Shown here one piece after another: positions 8,553 through 16,602 of a stretch of DNA of 32,829 nucleotides. The stretch spans positions 1-32,829 of the forward strand of contig JAISYG010000064.1 in the NCBI GenBank assembly GCA_031270075.1, given 5' to 3'. The notes under the pieces are model-generated. The model was not told the origin of the DNA and ran no database searches. It saw nothing but the letters and a program-made list of their open reading frames with translations. How positions within the stretch are numbered: the first letter of the stretch is position 1; every line of letters starts with the position of its first letter. Position numbers and translations under genes: made by a program. The stretch is from Dysgonamonadaceae bacterium. Lineage in GTDB: Bacteria; Bacteroidota; Bacteroidia; Bacteroidales; Azobacteroidaceae.

Positions 8553-9908
8553 TTAATTTTTAATTCTTAACTCCAACAGCTTTCCCCTCGCCTTCATCCA
8601 CTTCAATTCGGCTTTTTTGAAGCGAATCATCTCCGAGATATGGGCAATTTGCGCTCCCCGCAACGAATTTTCGGTTTGCAGCAAATCCGTTACATTGTAC
8701 ATTCCCTCCTGATACAGCATCCGGCTTTGTTCATAGACCTTTTCCGCCAGCCGGAGATTTTCTTCCTGAGATTTCACGGATTTGTAGCTCACCGTCAGTT
8801 CCTCCAGCGCATTTCGCTGCTCCATGCGGACAGACTGTTCGGCGGAATGCAAATCGTTATCCAATATCCTTCTCTGCAACCGGATTTGCGTCAGACTGTG
8901 ATGTTTTGAAGCGCCGTCGAAAAGCGGGATATTCAACCTCAAACCGATATAGGCCGATTTGAACCAATGTTCCTTATCGCTCAAGAGCAACGCTTCGGAC
9001 TGAAACGAGTAAGCGCCCGAAGCAACCACCGAAAGAGTCGGCGCATACTGCCATTGAGTCGCCTTTAATTCCAATGTATTCAGCTGCTTTTGCTGTTGCA
9101 ACAGGAGAAGTTCCGTCCTTTGGGAGAGCCTGTTTTCATCGTTTAGCAAAGTTTCTTCCGGGCAATCAATAGTCGTCAGTACCGCATTGTCTAATGAAAG
9201 ATTTTCGTTTAACGGCATCCCGATCAGCACCTGCAAATATCTCTTTTGCTGTTCGATAACGGTATTCAGATGTTCTTGCCTGACTTTCAGTTCGCTGATA
9301 TTCACCCGGATGCGATTCAGGTCAATCTCCCGTGCAAGGTCTTCCTTTACCCGCAAATCGGTTTTAGCGTAAAGCGAATCCTGTAAATTGAGGTTGCCGG
9401 AAATGCTTTTCAACTGCTGTTCGCTGTGCAGAATGTCGTAATAGACCGAGGCGACGTCGTAAATCAACTGTTCTTCAGTCATTTTTCTTTTCAGTTTCAT
9501 CAGTTCTTCCGCGCTCCTGGCAGCTTGGATGCTGGTAAATAACGCCGGATTGAAAATAACCTGACTGAACTGTACGGCCACACTCGCTTCGTAGGGAACG
9601 CCCAATTCCGCGGGAATCATTTCTCCGGGCTGTCCGATGATTTCGCCCGGCAGCATCACGACCGGAATAGCCAGATTGTCGGTCAATGCCGCCGAAGCGT
9701 TCACTTGCGGCAGAATGGAAGCGCGTGTTTCCTTTCTCTTTGCGACCGTTTCCAGGCTTTCCAAACGGCTTTTAGTCATGGAATGATTGCTCTCTACCGC
9801 ATATTCCAGACATTCTTTAAGCGAAAGCGCCGTAGAGGGATTTTGCGCCTTGCTTGTTCCTGTATAGATTATTATCATACAGGTGATTAATAGTTTTACC
9901 TTTTTCAT
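8553..9908 (-). CDS. TolC-family outer-membrane efflux channel
   Basis: 451-residue outer-membrane channel from the start at 9908. That start is preferred because it gives a signal peptide (MKKVKLLITCMIIIYTGTSKAQ) and is preceded by AAGGAT at a suitable distance; the longer frame to 10040 runs back through the operator region and only 3 bp from the regulator stop. The family hallmark LSLKECLEYAVESNHSM opens the mature protein. Long helical stretches follow with the duplicated OEP architecture (RTELLLLQQQKQLNTLELKATQWQYAPTLSV in the second half, YQEGMYNVTDLLQTENSLRGAQ near the end). It forms the exit duct for the adaptor and pump encoded downstream. Confidence 0.92.
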   Translation of the reverse strand: MKKVKLLITCMIIIYTGTSKAQNPSTALSLKECLEYAVESNHSMTKSRLESLETVAKRKETRASILPQVNASAALTDNLAIPVVMLPGEIIGQPGEMIPAELGVPYEASVAVQFSQVIFNPALFTSIQAARSAEELMKLKRKMTEEQLIYDVASVYYDILHSEQQLKSISGNLNLQDSLYAKTDLRVKEDLAREIDLNRIRVNISELKVRQEHLNTVIEQQKRYLQVLIGMPLNENLSLDNAVLTTIDCPEETLLNDENRLSQRTELLLLQQQKQLNTLELKATQWQYAPTLSVVASGAYSFQSEALLLSDKEHWFKSAYIGLRLNIPLFDGASKHHSLTQIRLQRRILDNDLHSAEQSVRMEQRNALEELTVSYKSVKSQEENLRLAEKVYEQSRMLYQEGMYNVTDLLQTENSLRGAQIAHISEMIRFKKAELKWMKARGKLLELRIKN

Positions 9909-9957
9909 TTTTATCCTTTTTATCTTATTATATTGTTTATATTCTCTTATTTTACAT

Positions 9958-9975
9958 ACAGAGTAAATGCTCTGT
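9958..9975. promoter_or_regulatory. TetR-type operator copy 1
   Basis: ACAGAGTAAATGCTCTGT is a perfect palindrome with 6-bp arms and a 6-bp spacer. It lies 50 bp before the TolC-like start, between the regulator and the efflux genes. The same half-sites recur at 9990-10007 and 10637-10654, which argues for one DNA-binding protein, most simply the adjacent TetR regulator. Confidence 0.75.
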
Positions 9976-9989
9976 GTTTCCTCAAAAAA

Positions 9990-10007
9990 ACAGAGCAAAA
10001 ACTCTGT
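9990..10007. promoter_or_regulatory. TetR-type operator copy 2
   Basis: ACAGAGCAAAAACTCTGT has the same two arms as copy 1 with a different spacer. Start-to-start distance from copy 1 is 32 bp, about three helical turns, so two dimers could bind the same DNA face. Confidence 0.75.
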
Positions 10008-10036
10008 TCCGGGGCAAAAAAACAGATTTCCTTTAT

Positions 10037-10630
10037 TCATGTTTTCAAGGTGTTATATAATCCTTCCCACAATCTTCGATGCGAAAGTTTGTATTTTGTC
10101 AGGTTTTTATCAAGTATAAAATCCAGATAAGAGCCGTCGGGCATATAGATAAACATTCGCGCAATCAGTTCGGTAGGAAGTTCCGATTTGATTTCACCTT
10201 TGGCTTTAGCAATATCAATAATTTCCACCCATGCAGCAAACTCCATTTTATGAATTCGGTTGATTTCTATATGCATTTCGGGAAATTGCCCCATCGTTTC
10301 AAACATAAACAACAGATAGTTATATCCGCTTCCGGTCATCAAAAATTCGTCTATCTGTTTATGAACTTCTTCCGCATCATTCAACGTATCCTGAATGAAA
10401 TCCCAGAACGAATCTTTGGGATAATACTCGTAGATACGACGCACCAGCCGGAGGAAATAAGTTTCGACCACTTCCTTGAATAGTTGTTCCTTACTTTCAA
10501 AATAATGATAAAAAGCGCCGTTTGAAAGACCTGTCGCAGAGATGATGTCTTTCAGAGTAACGGCTTTGTAACTCTTTTGTAAAAAGAGCAGAAACGCTGT
10601 CTTAATAATATGTTCTTTCGTATCTTTCAT
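10037..10630 (-). CDS. TetR/AcrR-family transcriptional regulator of the efflux operon
   Basis: 197-residue one-component regulator, using the start at 10630 (MKDTKEHIIKTAFLLFLQKSYKAV). The longer frame would run through its own promoter, so the downstream ATG is preferred. The N-terminal helix-turn-helix is canonical: TAFLLFLQKSYKAVTLKDIISATGLSNGAFYHYFESKEQLFKEVV. The C-terminal half is a helical ligand and dimer domain without recognisable family motifs. The gene sits directly upstream of the TolC, adaptor, pump and phospholipase genes on the same strand. A clean promoter and a related operator lie just upstream, so autoregulation and control of the pump are likely. The inducer is unknown. 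Confidence 0.92.
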   Translation of the reverse strand: MKDTKEHIIKTAFLLFLQKSYKAVTLKDIISATGLSNGAFYHYFESKEQLFKEVVETYFLRLVRRIYEYYPKDSFWDFIQDTLNDAEEVHKQIDEFLMTGSGYNYLLFMFETMGQFPEMHIEINRIHKMEFAAWVEIIDIAKAKGEIKSELPTELIARMFIYMPDGSYLDFILDKNLTKYKLSHRRLWEGLYNTLKT

Positions 10631-10636
10631 ATATAA

Positions 10637-10654
10637 ACAGAGTAAATACTCCGC
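10637..10654. promoter_or_regulatory. TetR-type operator copy 3 (autoregulatory)
   Basis: ACAGAGTAAATACTCCGC keeps one perfect arm (ACAGAG) and nearly the same spacer as copy 1 (TAAATA against TAAATG), with a degenerate second arm. It starts at the -7 box of the regulator promoter and covers the expected transcription start, so binding should block that promoter. Confidence 0.65.
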
Positions 10655-10685
10655 AAAGATAAAGAAGATATTTTTACTATGCAAA
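10654..10685 (-). promoter_or_regulatory. Promoter of the TetR regulator
   Basis: On the minus strand, TTTG (10682-10685), a 20-bp spacer, then TATCTTTG (10654-10661): an exact Bacteroidetes -33/-7 match. The expected start falls inside operator copy 3, about 20 nt before the ATG at 10630. Confidence 0.75.
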
Positions 10686-10693
10686 TTTTTTAT

Positions 10694-10701
10694 TACCTTT
10701 G
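10694..10701 (+). promoter_or_regulatory. -7 element of the kinase promoter
   Basis: TACCTTTG fits the TAnnTTTG consensus, 28 bp before the kinase ATG at 10729. The -33 region (about 10671-10674, TTTT) is weak. It is interleaved with the divergent regulator promoter, so the two probably compete for polymerase. Confidence 0.55.
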
Positions 10702-10728
10702 TTCTTTTATTTTTTATTAAATACAATT

Positions 10729-11820
10729 ATGACAAAGACAAGCGAACAAATGTTGGACATTCTCGACCGGTTTCAGTTAGACGACAAACCGGTTGCTGTT
10801 GAACCCTTTGGAAACGGGCATATCAACGATACATTGAGAACCGTGAATGCGCAAGGGGAAACCAAATACATTCTTCAACGTATCAACCACCATATTTTCA
10901 CCGATGTGGAATTGTTGCAGAAAAACATCGACATCGTTACGTCCCACATCCGCAAAAAACTAACGGCGGCCGGCGAAACCGACATCGACAGGAAAGTGTT
11001 GACCTTCCTTCCTGCCCGCGACGGCAAATGGTATTATTTCGATGGTGACAGCTATTGGCGCGTGTGCCTGTACATTTCCGGAAGTCGGACGCTGGAAGAC
11101 ATCAATCCTGTTTCCTCGTACGAAGCAGGCAAGGCTTTCGGGCGTTTCCAATCCATGCTATCCGATATTCCGGACGGTACCTTGGGCGAGATTATTCCGA
11201 ATTTCCACAATATGGAATTTCGTTTGCAACAATTGAATGACGCCATAAAGGCCAATACGGCCGGACGCTTCAACGAAGTCCGGGATTTGGCGAACGAAAT
11301 CGGCAAGCGGTCCGAAGCCATGTGCATTCAGGAAAAACTCCATCGCGAAGGCCGGCTGAAGAAACGCATCAATCACTGCGATACGAAAGTAAATAACATT
11401 TTATTCGACGAAGACGGAAAAGTATTGTGTGTTATTGATTTGGATACGGTTATGCCGGGCTTTGTCCTTTCCGATATCGGCGATTTTATCCGGACAGCCT
11501 GCAACACCGGCGCCGAAGACGATGCCAATTTAGACCGCATCCACGTCGATACAACGATTTTTGAAGCCTACACAACCGGCTATATGGAAATGGCAAAGAA
11601 TTTCCTTACACCGCTGGAAATCAGCCTGCTTCCTTATGGCGGACGTTTGCTTACCTATATGCAGACGGTACGTTTTCTGACCGACTACCTGAATGGCGAC
11701 ACCTATTATAAAATCCATTCGCCGAAACATAATCTGCAACGGGCACGGGCGCAGTTCCGGTTTTTACAGGAGTTGGAAAAACAGGCAGATGGAATGGATG
11801 GTTTTATGAAGCAGTGGTAG
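10729..11820 (+). CDS. APH-fold sugar kinase, N-acetylhexosamine 1-kinase-like
   Basis: 363-residue aminoglycoside-phosphotransferase-fold kinase; the start at 10729 follows the -7 box closely. The catalytic loop HCDTKVNNILFD (His216, Asp218, Asn223) and the metal-binding segment VIDLDTVMPG are clear. The N-terminal nucleotide region (FGNGHINDTLRT, then YILQRINHHIF) matches the NahK-like group, which phosphorylates the anomeric position of GlcNAc/GalNAc and is often annotated in Bacteroidetes as mucin desulfatase. No sulfatase motif is present, so that name would be wrong. The substrate is inferred from the family only. The gene overlaps the convergent transporter gene by 17 bp at the 3' end. 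Confidence 0.82.
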   Translation: MTKTSEQMLDILDRFQLDDKPVAVEPFGNGHINDTLRTVNAQGETKYILQRINHHIFTDVELLQKNIDIVTSHIRKKLTAAGETDIDRKVLTFLPARDGKWYYFDGDSYWRVCLYISGSRTLEDINPVSSYEAGKAFGRFQSMLSDIPDGTLGEIIPNFHNMEFRLQQLNDAIKANTAGRFNEVRDLANEIGKRSEAMCIQEKLHREGRLKKRINHCDTKVNNILFDEDGKVLCVIDLDTVMPGFVLSDIGDFIRTACNTGAEDDANLDRIHVDTTIFEAYTTGYMEMAKNFLTPLEISLLPYGGRLLTYMQTVRFLTDYLNGDTYYKIHSPKHNLQRARAQFRFLQELEKQADGMDGFMKQW

Positions 11821-12691
11821 ATTCTTTTTCTTGCTTTCTCCCGGCCCAATAAACGCCGCTCAAAACCAACGCCGCACCTACTAAGGCTATGAGTGTGATT
11901 CTTTCATGAATAACGATGGCCGATGTAATCAAGGAAACAATCGGATTGAAATACAAATAATTGGATGACCGGATCGTGCCCAAGTATTTAATTGTATTGT
12001 TCCAAAGAACATAACAAAGCATGGATGCAAACAAACCCAAAAACAGCAAGTTGCCGGTTACCACCGGACGAAATAAAATCTTTGTATCACCGATTAAAGG
12101 CGAACAGCAGAAAACAGGAAGAATAGTCAGTAAGCCATAGAAAAAGATTTTTCGCGTCAGGAACATCACCGGATAGCGATGATCTAAACGTTTTAGGATA
12201 ATGGTGTAAATAGCCCACATGAGCGATGCGATCAGGCTGAGGATATCACCTATCGGATGAGTTTTTAATACAAAATTCCCATTGTAAATAACACAGACCA
12301 CTCCTGCTAAGGCCAACAGCGAACCATAAAGTACCCTTTTACGCAAGCGTTCGCCTTTCACAAACCAATGGGAAAGGACAATCGTCAGTAAAGGTGTCGT
12401 GCAAACCAACAGGGCTACATTCGATACTAAAGTGTATTCCAAAGCTGTATTTTCAACTAAGAAATAGATGGAACCGCCCGTCAAGCCTAAGCACAGTAAC
12501 AATAGTTCATCTTTCCAATTATCGGCCCACAAGCGTTTGGGCGCTATGAATACGATCACTAAGTATGCCAGTAAAAAACGGTAGAAAAAAATCGAACTTG
12601 GATTCAATCCATTATTTAACAAGACTTTGGTAGAAACGAATGTTGTTCCCCAGATGAGTACGCACAAAATCGCTATAACATGATATTTCAT
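11804..12691 (-). CDS. EamA/DMT-family transporter
   Basis: 295-residue inner-membrane protein with about ten hydrophobic helices arranged as two EamA repeats. The first begins VIAILCVLIWGTTFVSTKVLL and the second begins GDILSLIASLMWAIYTIILKRLDH, the usual duplicated signature of drug/metabolite exporters. A Lys/Arg-rich tail (AGRKQEKEST) ends the protein. The start at 12691 is chosen because a perfect promoter ends 5 bp before it; the ATG 18 bp upstream would lie inside the -7 box. The substrate cannot be read from the sequence. Its 3' end overlaps the kinase gene on the other strand. Confidence 0.9.
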   Translation of the reverse strand: MKYHVIAILCVLIWGTTFVSTKVLLNNGLNPSSIFFYRFLLAYLVIVFIAPKRLWADNWKDELLLLCLGLTGGSIYFLVENTALEYTLVSNVALLVCTTPLLTIVLSHWFVKGERLRKRVLYGSLLALAGVVCVIYNGNFVLKTHPIGDILSLIASLMWAIYTIILKRLDHRYPVMFLTRKIFFYGLLTILPVFCCSPLIGDTKILFRPVVTGNLLFLGLFASMLCYVLWNNTIKYLGTIRSSNYLYFNPIVSLITSAIVIHERITLIALVGAALVLSGVYWAGRKQEKESTTAS

Positions 12692-12696
12692 GATTG

Positions 12697-12727
12697 CAAA
12701 ATTAAACACATTATAGGATGCATCAAA
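12697..12727 (-). promoter_or_regulatory. Promoter giving a nearly leaderless EamA mRNA
   Basis: On the minus strand, TTTG (12724-12727), a 19-bp spacer, then TAATTTTG (12697-12704), an exact consensus match. Only 5 bp separate the -7 box from the ATG at 12691, so the transcript would start at or just before the start codon. The -33 box touches the stop codon of the preceding acyltransferase gene. Confidence 0.7.
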
Positions 12728-13742
12728 GACAAAACGATATTAATTGCTTCCGCCGAGTATGAGCCTTACTAATCATCCGGCGGATGTGGGCAATCAGTTT
12801 TCCCGTAGGCCGCTCACGCAAAAACGATTCGACGTGGCGTTTTTTCTTTTCTTCAAAAATATCTTCAAAATCAATCAGGATGCCGGTTTCTTCCACACCG
12901 CCGAAACTTTCATTAATAGCGGTTCCGAATACCCGCATTGTCGGCGAAAGATTCATATAGGCGCTCACCAGGGGAGGAATATTGATTCCGAAATTCCGGA
13001 CTTCCCGGTTCAGGATTTTATAATCTTCTTTATAGGTATCGCTATTGAAAAGGGTTTTCAGTTTTTTGACATCCATCCCGGTGATTAAAGCATGAAGGGG
13101 AGTAATCAAGGCTTCCCTGTCTTTAAAATATTTATCCAGGAAAAACAGAATCATGTTGCGGGCTTCGGAATTGTAAGTATTGTACATGGTTACTTTTCCG
13201 AAAAAATAGCGGAAATCGGGATCGATCACCGACAAAGCGCCCAAGCCATCCCATAAATTGTCCAAGGCAAACAGGCCTTTGGTTCCGAATTTGCTCGATT
13301 GGTAATCGAGGGAAACAAATGAGCGGCCTAATTCGACCATTTTCGGCAAATAGTCTTCTCTAAATTTCCGGGAAAAATGGAACAGTTCGCAGGTAGCAAT
13401 ATTATCCGGCTGGCCGTTGCTATCGAACGTTATTTCGTTTCCGCAACGGAAACGGTATCCGCCCAGGATCTCTTCTTCTTGCGGATCCCATACGATCAGT
13501 TGGCGGTAAGGTGTTTCCATTGTGTCGAACTCGTCGATGTCGGCCGATTGGCCGGTTCCACCACCGTAATGCCGGAACGCGATTTCGCGCAAACGCCCTA
13601 CTTCGAGCATCAGATTGGGAGCATTGTGGGCTGTAAACAGGTAAATTTCGTTTCCCGATTTGTTCGTCTTACGGAAAAGCTTGTCGGTTGTTAACTCGGA
13701 CTTCAAAACAGCCCGGTCTATCCTTGATATAATCTCGTCCAT
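12723..13742 (-). CDS. glsB: GNAT-fold N-acyltransferase, glycine-lipid synthase GlsB-like
   Basis: 339-residue protein of the OlsB/hemolysin-type acyltransferase family (GNAT fold), which transfers a 3-hydroxy-acyl group from acyl-ACP to the amino group of an amino acid. Visible family features are RLREIAFRHYGGGTG, YRQLIVWDPQEEEILGGYRFRCG, CELFHFSRKF, the MVELGRSFVSLDYQSSKFG segment and LWDGLGALSVIDPDFRYFFGKVTM. In Bacteroides the matching gene pair makes N-acyl glycine lipids, and the neighbour here is the expected O-acyltransferase. Glycine as substrate is inferred from that known pair; ornithine or another amino acid is not excluded by sequence. The C-terminus is basic (RRMISKAHTRRKQ), consistent with membrane association. 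Confidence 0.8.
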   Translation of the reverse strand: MDEIISRIDRAVLKSELTTDKLFRKTNKSGNEIYLFTAHNAPNLMLEVGRLREIAFRHYGGGTGQSADIDEFDTMETPYRQLIVWDPQEEEILGGYRFRCGNEITFDSNGQPDNIATCELFHFSRKFREDYLPKMVELGRSFVSLDYQSSKFGTKGLFALDNLWDGLGALSVIDPDFRYFFGKVTMYNTYNSEARNMILFFLDKYFKDREALITPLHALITGMDVKKLKTLFNSDTYKEDYKILNREVRNFGINIPPLVSAYMNLSPTMRVFGTAINESFGGVEETGILIDFEDIFEEKKKRHVESFLRERPTGKLIAHIRRMISKAHTRRKQLISFCL

Positions 13743-13762
13743 GCCTTTCGATTGATTGCAAA

Positions 13763-14590
13763 TTATTTAATCGTATTGTAAATCTTGTTTTCAATTTCTA
13801 CAGCCCATTGTTGCGGCGTTTTCGATGCATCGAAAGTCTGCCATGCGATGGGTTTACCGAAATAGATGTTCATCACGGTATTCTGCTTCTTGAACATTTC
13901 GCGGGGCAAAAGCAACATTTCCAGATTCAATTTCATTCCCAGCGCGGTACGCATATTCGCAAGGGCATAAAACAACCGGGAATTTTTCGCATCAAAATAA
14001 ACGGGAACCACATTGCGCCGGTATTCAATGGCTTTGGAGATAAACATTTTCTTCCACTTCGGATCGCGAATCACGCCCCCGGTCTTTCGCGAACAAAATC
14101 CGGACGGAAATGTAATAATCTGATTACCGGAAACCATAGCTTCATGCAAGAGTGATACCGCCGCTTTGGCCTGGGAGCCATGTTTATTGATGGGAACAAA
14201 AATATCCTGCAAAGGTTTGATAAAATACAGGATATCGTTCACTAAGTAACGAATCCGTCCGTCGTAATGTTTTCCCAATGCCGCCGACAGACAAATACCG
14301 TCCATGCCGCCCAAAGGATGATTTGAAGCGAAAATGCAACGCTGATCACCGGCAGGCAAATTTTCCACTCCATGCAACTGTATCCGGACGTTAAAAACAT
14401 GCAGGGCTTTTTCCATAAAGGACACACCGGTGAGCGGGGCAATTTCCCGGAGCACTGCATTCAATGGGTTTTCGCAAATCAACTTGGAAAGCAGCGAAAC
14501 CGCAAACCCCGGCACTTTCTTGTAGAATTGAGGTGCTTTTGTCCGGAGTATTTCCCGCAAATTTATCTGAAAAATCTCATCCGTAGCCAT
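13763..14590 (-). CDS. glsA: PlsC-like O-acyltransferase, GlsA-like
   Basis: 275-residue lysophospholipid-acyltransferase-fold enzyme, expected to add the second acyl chain to the mono-acylated amino lipid. The catalytic motif is NHPLGGMDG, with His91 and Asp97 separated by five residues instead of the usual four; this longer spacing recurs in hemolysin-related PlsC-like proteins of Bacteroidetes. FPSGFCSRK occupies the place of the EGTR substrate motif. It is the first gene of a two-gene operon, 20 bp before the GNAT-type acyltransferase. A promoter-like element lies about 75 bp upstream. There is no signal peptide; it is likely a peripheral inner-membrane enzyme. Confidence 0.8.
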   Translation of the reverse strand: MATDEIFQINLREILRTKAPQFYKKVPGFAVSLLSKLICENPLNAVLREIAPLTGVSFMEKALHVFNVRIQLHGVENLPAGDQRCIFASNHPLGGMDGICLSAALGKHYDGRIRYLVNDILYFIKPLQDIFVPINKHGSQAKAAVSLLHEAMVSGNQIITFPSGFCSRKTGGVIRDPKWKKMFISKAIEYRRNVVPVYFDAKNSRLFYALANMRTALGMKLNLEMLLLPREMFKKQNTVMNIYFGKPIAWQTFDASKTPQQWAVEIENKIYNTIK

Positions 14591-14664
14591 ACTAAACGCT
14601 AAAAACTATTTCTCCATGCAACGTTTTTCTTTCCATTTGCATCTGTATAATTGTAAAAAACATA

Positions 14665-14695
14665 CAAAGATAGTTTTTTATCCGGATATTTCAGA
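14665..14695 (-). promoter_or_regulatory. Likely promoter of the acyltransferase pair
   Basis: Minus strand: TCTG (14692-14695), a 19-bp spacer, TATCTTTG (14665-14672). The -7 is exact and the -33 has one mismatch. A leader of about 70 nt results. Confidence 0.55.
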
Positions 14696-14712
14696 ATAAT
14701 CACGGAAATTCT

Positions 14713-14720
14713 TACCTTTG
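14713..14720 (+). promoter_or_regulatory. -7 element for the lipoprotein-smpB-metH gene row
   Basis: TACCTTTG matches TAnnTTTG, 45 bp before the lipoprotein ATG. The -33 region is poor. It is divergent from the acyltransferase promoter just to the left. Confidence 0.5.
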
Positions 14721-14765
14721 TGGGAATTTTCAAAAATAAGTTAAATAAAATTTAAATAAATTGAA

Positions 14766-15545
14766 ATGAAAAAAATTTTTATCGTTCCATTATTAAGTAC
14801 AGCGGTAGCTTTGTGTTTAGTGAGTTGTTTGGAAGGTGGAGGCGGCAACAAGCAAGAAGGAACTTTTCCTGCCGTAGTCAGCTATAATACCGATATAGCG
14901 CTTCCGACCATCCTAACGACAATCGGCGAATTTGCCGCACCCAAACTGGCTACTTCCGACCTAAAAAAGGGCGATTGTATTTTGGTGCGCTTCACCTTGG
15001 ATTGGGATAACCAGCCGACGAACAAATCGCCATTCTACGCTACAAATATCAGTTATCTTGATATCGACCAAAGTTATGCGGAGATAAAAGACGATTTCGA
15101 CGAAAAGGAACTCATTGTCCCTGCCGATTCCATCCTTCCCATCCTGTCGGTAATCCCGCAGTCGTATCATGCCATTTTAAATGGGAAAGTTTTCTTCGTA
15201 TTCGGTCATAACGTTTCGATAAAGCAGGATATGGATTATAGTATGATTGTCAAACCGAATGAAGATGCTTCGACCGACGCTGCGGTTACGGTGTACGTGA
15301 TTTGTAAAAAGAACAACGAGCCGGATGAAACGAAATACAATGTCGAAAATCTGTATGCTATCGATATGCTCAATGTAATCGGGGAATTGGGAGAAGAAAT
15401 AACTGTCCACGAAAACGGCGTGGATATTCGTACCCAACAATTGAAAATAAAAATAAAATATTGTACCGGTGTAGACGAACAGGGTGTTCCACAGTATCAG
15501 AGCTACTATAATGACGGTACGATTACATTAGCCGTTTATAAATAG
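14766..15545 (+). CDS. NigD-like lipoprotein
   Basis: 259-residue predicted lipoprotein: signal MKKIFIVPLLSTAVALCLVSC with a clear lipobox (LVSC), then a Gly-rich tether. The beta-rich body (ILVRFTLDWDNQPTNK, YSMIVKPNEDASTDAAVTVYVICKKN, LKIKIKYCTGVDEQGVPQYQSYYNDGTITLAVY) resembles the NigD-like family, a Bacteroidetes lipoprotein group first named from a bacteriocin locus and found widely with no settled role. The match rests on overall pattern. It is 11 bp before the Yip1-family gene and may be transcribed with it. Export to the outer membrane or periplasm is likely. Confidence 0.6.
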   Translation: MKKIFIVPLLSTAVALCLVSCLEGGGGNKQEGTFPAVVSYNTDIALPTILTTIGEFAAPKLATSDLKKGDCILVRFTLDWDNQPTNKSPFYATNISYLDIDQSYAEIKDDFDEKELIVPADSILPILSVIPQSYHAILNGKVFFVFGHNVSIKQDMDYSMIVKPNEDASTDAAVTVYVICKKNNEPDETKYNVENLYAIDMLNVIGELGEEITVHENGVDIRTQQLKIKIKYCTGVDEQGVPQYQSYYNDGTITLAVYK

Positions 15546-15556
15546 ATTACAATCAC

Positions 15557-16135
15557 ATGTTCAAGCAACTGTTTGTCCTGCTTTTCAAAATGATTGCAGA
15601 ATCCACGCCCACGTGGAAACAACTATCCGGAAAACAGGATAACAATAATGAATCTTTTTACAGGAGCTATTTATTCCCCGTTGTGGGAATAATAGCTCTT
15701 CTGTCGTTTACCGGCGTACTGATCGGTTCTTCGTTCGATGTACGCGCATTGCAAGTGGTGTTGAAAACGGTTATCAAACAGGTAATTATTTACGGGGGAA
15801 GTTTTTTTATCATATCTTATGCACTCTCGGAATACGTATTTCCCCGTTTTGATTTGCCGAAAGACAAGTGGCGCGCCGAACAGTTTACCGGCTACGGATC
15901 CGTGCTTATTTATGTGATAGCCATGGTCAAAGCGTTATTTCCCGAACTTTTTCTTTTAGAAATTTTCGTATTCTATACCTTTTATATTCTTTGGACGGGC
16001 GCCGTACATTTTTTGAAAATACAGGATGAACACATCATAAAATTTACTATTTTTGCAGGAATTATTCTATTAATCACTCCATTCCTGCTCAAGGTGCTCA
16101 TCGACTTGTTGATGCCGGGGATGGTGAAAATGTAG
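15557..16135 (+). CDS. Yip1-family multi-pass membrane protein
   Basis: 192-residue protein with five hydrophobic helices ([108 protein letters not shown]). The N-terminal segment with conserved Trp ([12 protein letters not shown]) and a helix-rich core fit the Yip1 / DUF1282 domain. No enzymatic motif is present. In Bacteroidetes this family commonly precedes smpB. Its molecular role is not known. Confidence 0.75.
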   Translation: MFKQLFVLLFKMIAESTPTWKQLSGKQDNNNESFYRSYLFPVVGIIALLSFTGVLIGSSFDVRALQVVLKTVIKQVIIYGGSFFIISYALSEYVFPRFDLPKDKWRAEQFTGYGSVLIYVIAMVKALFPELFLLEIFVFYTFYILWTGAVHFLKIQDEHIIKFTIFAGIILLITPFLLKVLIDLLMPGMVKM

Positions 16136-16142
16136 CTTCACA

Positions 16143-16598
16143 ATGGCATTGCAGAACAATATAGTTATTAAGAACAAAAAAGCGTCGTTCGATTACGAAT
16201 TTGTTGAAACATTTATTGCCGGCATTGTCCTGACGGGGACGGAAATCAAGTCGCTTCGCCTCGGGAAAGCCGGTTTGGTGGACAGCTATTGCGTAATTGT
16301 CCATAACGAATTGTGGGTAAAAAATATGTATATTGCCGAATATTTTTACGGCACATACAACAATCACGACGCCCGGAAAGACCGCAAACTGCTGCTCAAC
16401 CGGAAAGAACTGAATAAGATCGAACAACTTTCCAAAAACACAGGATTTACCGTTATTCCCACGAAATTGTTTATCAACGAAAAAGGCTTGGCCAAATTAG
16501 TAATCGCCGTGGCCAAAGGGAAAAAGGCTTACGACAAACGGCAATCGCTGAAAGAGAAGGATGACAAGCGGGAAATGGACAGGATGTTTAAAAAGTAA
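16143..16598 (+). CDS. smpB: SsrA-binding protein SmpB
   Basis: 151-residue tmRNA partner of the trans-translation system, which rescues ribosomes stalled on broken mRNA. The OB-fold core is textbook: [45 protein letters not shown], then [19 protein letters not shown] and [30 protein letters not shown]. The basic C-terminal tail, which reads the empty mRNA channel, is intact. Length is usual. The start lies 7 bp after the Yip1-family stop. Confidence 0.97.
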   Translation: MALQNNIVIKNKKASFDYEFVETFIAGIVLTGTEIKSLRLGKAGLVDSYCVIVHNELWVKNMYIAEYFYGTYNNHDARKDRKLLLNRKELNKIEQLSKNTGFTVIPTKLFINEKGLAKLVIAVAKGKKAYDKRQSLKEKDDKREMDRMFKK

Positions 16599-16602
16599 GA
16601 AC

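Noticed and set aside
10729..11820. Aminoglycoside resistance gene or mucin desulfatase
   Set aside because: The kinase fold is shared, but the motifs fit NahK-like sugar kinases; there is no sulfatase signature and no resistance context.
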